The notes below the pieces were generated by a model. The model saw only the letters and a list, made by a program, of their open reading frames with translations. It had not been told where the DNA came from and did no database searches. The position numbers and the translations under genes were made by a program. A DNA stretch of 5,544 bases from RGIG3009 sp045541495 (GTDB lineage: Bacteria; Bacillota; Clostridia; Oscillospirales; Acutalibacteraceae): contig JAZQJE010000051.1 of NCBI GenBank assembly GCA_045541495.1, forward strand, positions 1 to 5,544, read 5' to 3'. Shown here one piece after another: positions 5,383 through 5,544 of this stretch; the stretch's first letter is position 1, and every line of letters starts with the position of its first letter.

Positions 5383-5544
5383 CAAAAGAGCTTTAGCGAT
5401 GAAAAGAAATTGCCAAAATCAAAAGAAAACGCAGAAAGCGTTTTATGCCTTACGGCAGATTGTCAAGCAAGTGCAACACCCCAGAATACCTCAAAAGGAG
5501 ATTTCCAATTAAGGCATTTTCTTGGGCGACTGTTAATTAAATAT
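5383..5544. other. Non-coding structured tail, possible mobile-element edge or remnant
   Basis: No convincing coding region is present. The stretch contains a 7-bp hairpin (AAAACGC 5426-5432 with GCGTTTT 5438-5444), a 4-bp TGCC/GGCA hairpin (5446-5457), the segment AAGTGCAACACC (5469-5480) and a strong ribosome binding site AAAAGGAGA (5493-5501) with no ATG, GTG or TTG at a usable distance before the window ends. GTGCAACACC next to a TTGACA-like sequence on the complement recalls, from memory, ends of IS30-type elements in Clostridia. The matching end and any transposase are not visible, so this stays a low-confidence suggestion. Confidence 0.3.
5426..5444. repeat. Short inverted repeat (7-bp stem)
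   Basis: AAAACGC (5426-5432) and GCGTTTT (5438-5444) are perfect complements around an AGAAA loop. The stem is AT-rich apart from three GC pairs and lies in the non-coding tail; its function is unknown. Confidence 0.4.

Noticed and set aside
5360..5457. Hairpins in the tail as a CRISPR or tandem repeat array
   Set aside because: The stems differ in sequence and spacing; no repeat unit recurs.
5330..5512. 60-codon open frame on the + strand after the OpgB-like gene
   Set aside because: It begins with TTG inside the terminator stem-loop, has no ribosome binding site there or at the internal ATG (5399), runs through two hairpins and shows no family resemblance.

Overview
The window looks like chromosomal DNA of a mid-GC Gram-positive anaerobe of the class Clostridia, perhaps Oscillospirales-like. 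The reasons are an upstream DUF1858 redox-disulfide gene, a Firmicutes-type trmK-nif3 pair, a full-length bacterial RqcH, strong purine-rich ribosome binding sites and close gene packing. All recognisable genes are on the + strand. This assignment rests on gene content and remembered family motifs, not on a database search.

Layout. Bases 1-117 hold the 3' end of a DUF1858 gene, followed by a strong intrinsic terminator hairpin (123-172). Next comes a three-gene run with 3-4 nt gaps: trmK (185-850, tRNA m1A22 methyltransferase), a Nif3/YbgI-type dinuclear metal protein (854-1600) and rqcH (1605-3338, NFACT protein that builds C-terminal alanine tails on nascent chains in stalled 60S-like 50S complexes). 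A 121-nt intergenic region carries an imperfect palindrome (3345-3364) and a good extended -10 promoter (3398-3426). That promoter serves a two-gene unit: a 112-aa three-helix membrane protein (3460-3798) and, overlapping it by 20 nt, a membrane-anchored alkaline-phosphatase/sulfatase-fold enzyme (3779-5311). The enzyme's motifs match OpgB/MdoB phosphoglycerol transferase more closely than classical LtaS. A 17-bp hairpin terminator that includes the stop codon closes the unit. The last 230 bases have no credible gene. They hold a second perfect hairpin, a smaller hairpin and a strong ribosome binding site with no start codon after it, and may be the edge or remnant of a mobile element.

How the genes work together. 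The first unit is translation-related: tRNA modification (TrmK), the usual TrmK neighbour of poorly known function (Nif3) and ribosome-associated quality control (RqcH). The second unit is cell-envelope related: the sulfatase-fold enzyme probably moves glycerol-phosphate from phosphatidylglycerol onto an extracytoplasmic glycan or lipid acceptor, and the small membrane protein, being co-transcribed and translationally coupled, is its likely partner. Nothing in the window is clearly a new defence or mobile system. The points most worth a second look are the small-protein/OpgB-like pair, the terminator that leaves no room for a trmK promoter, and the structured tail at 5360-5544.
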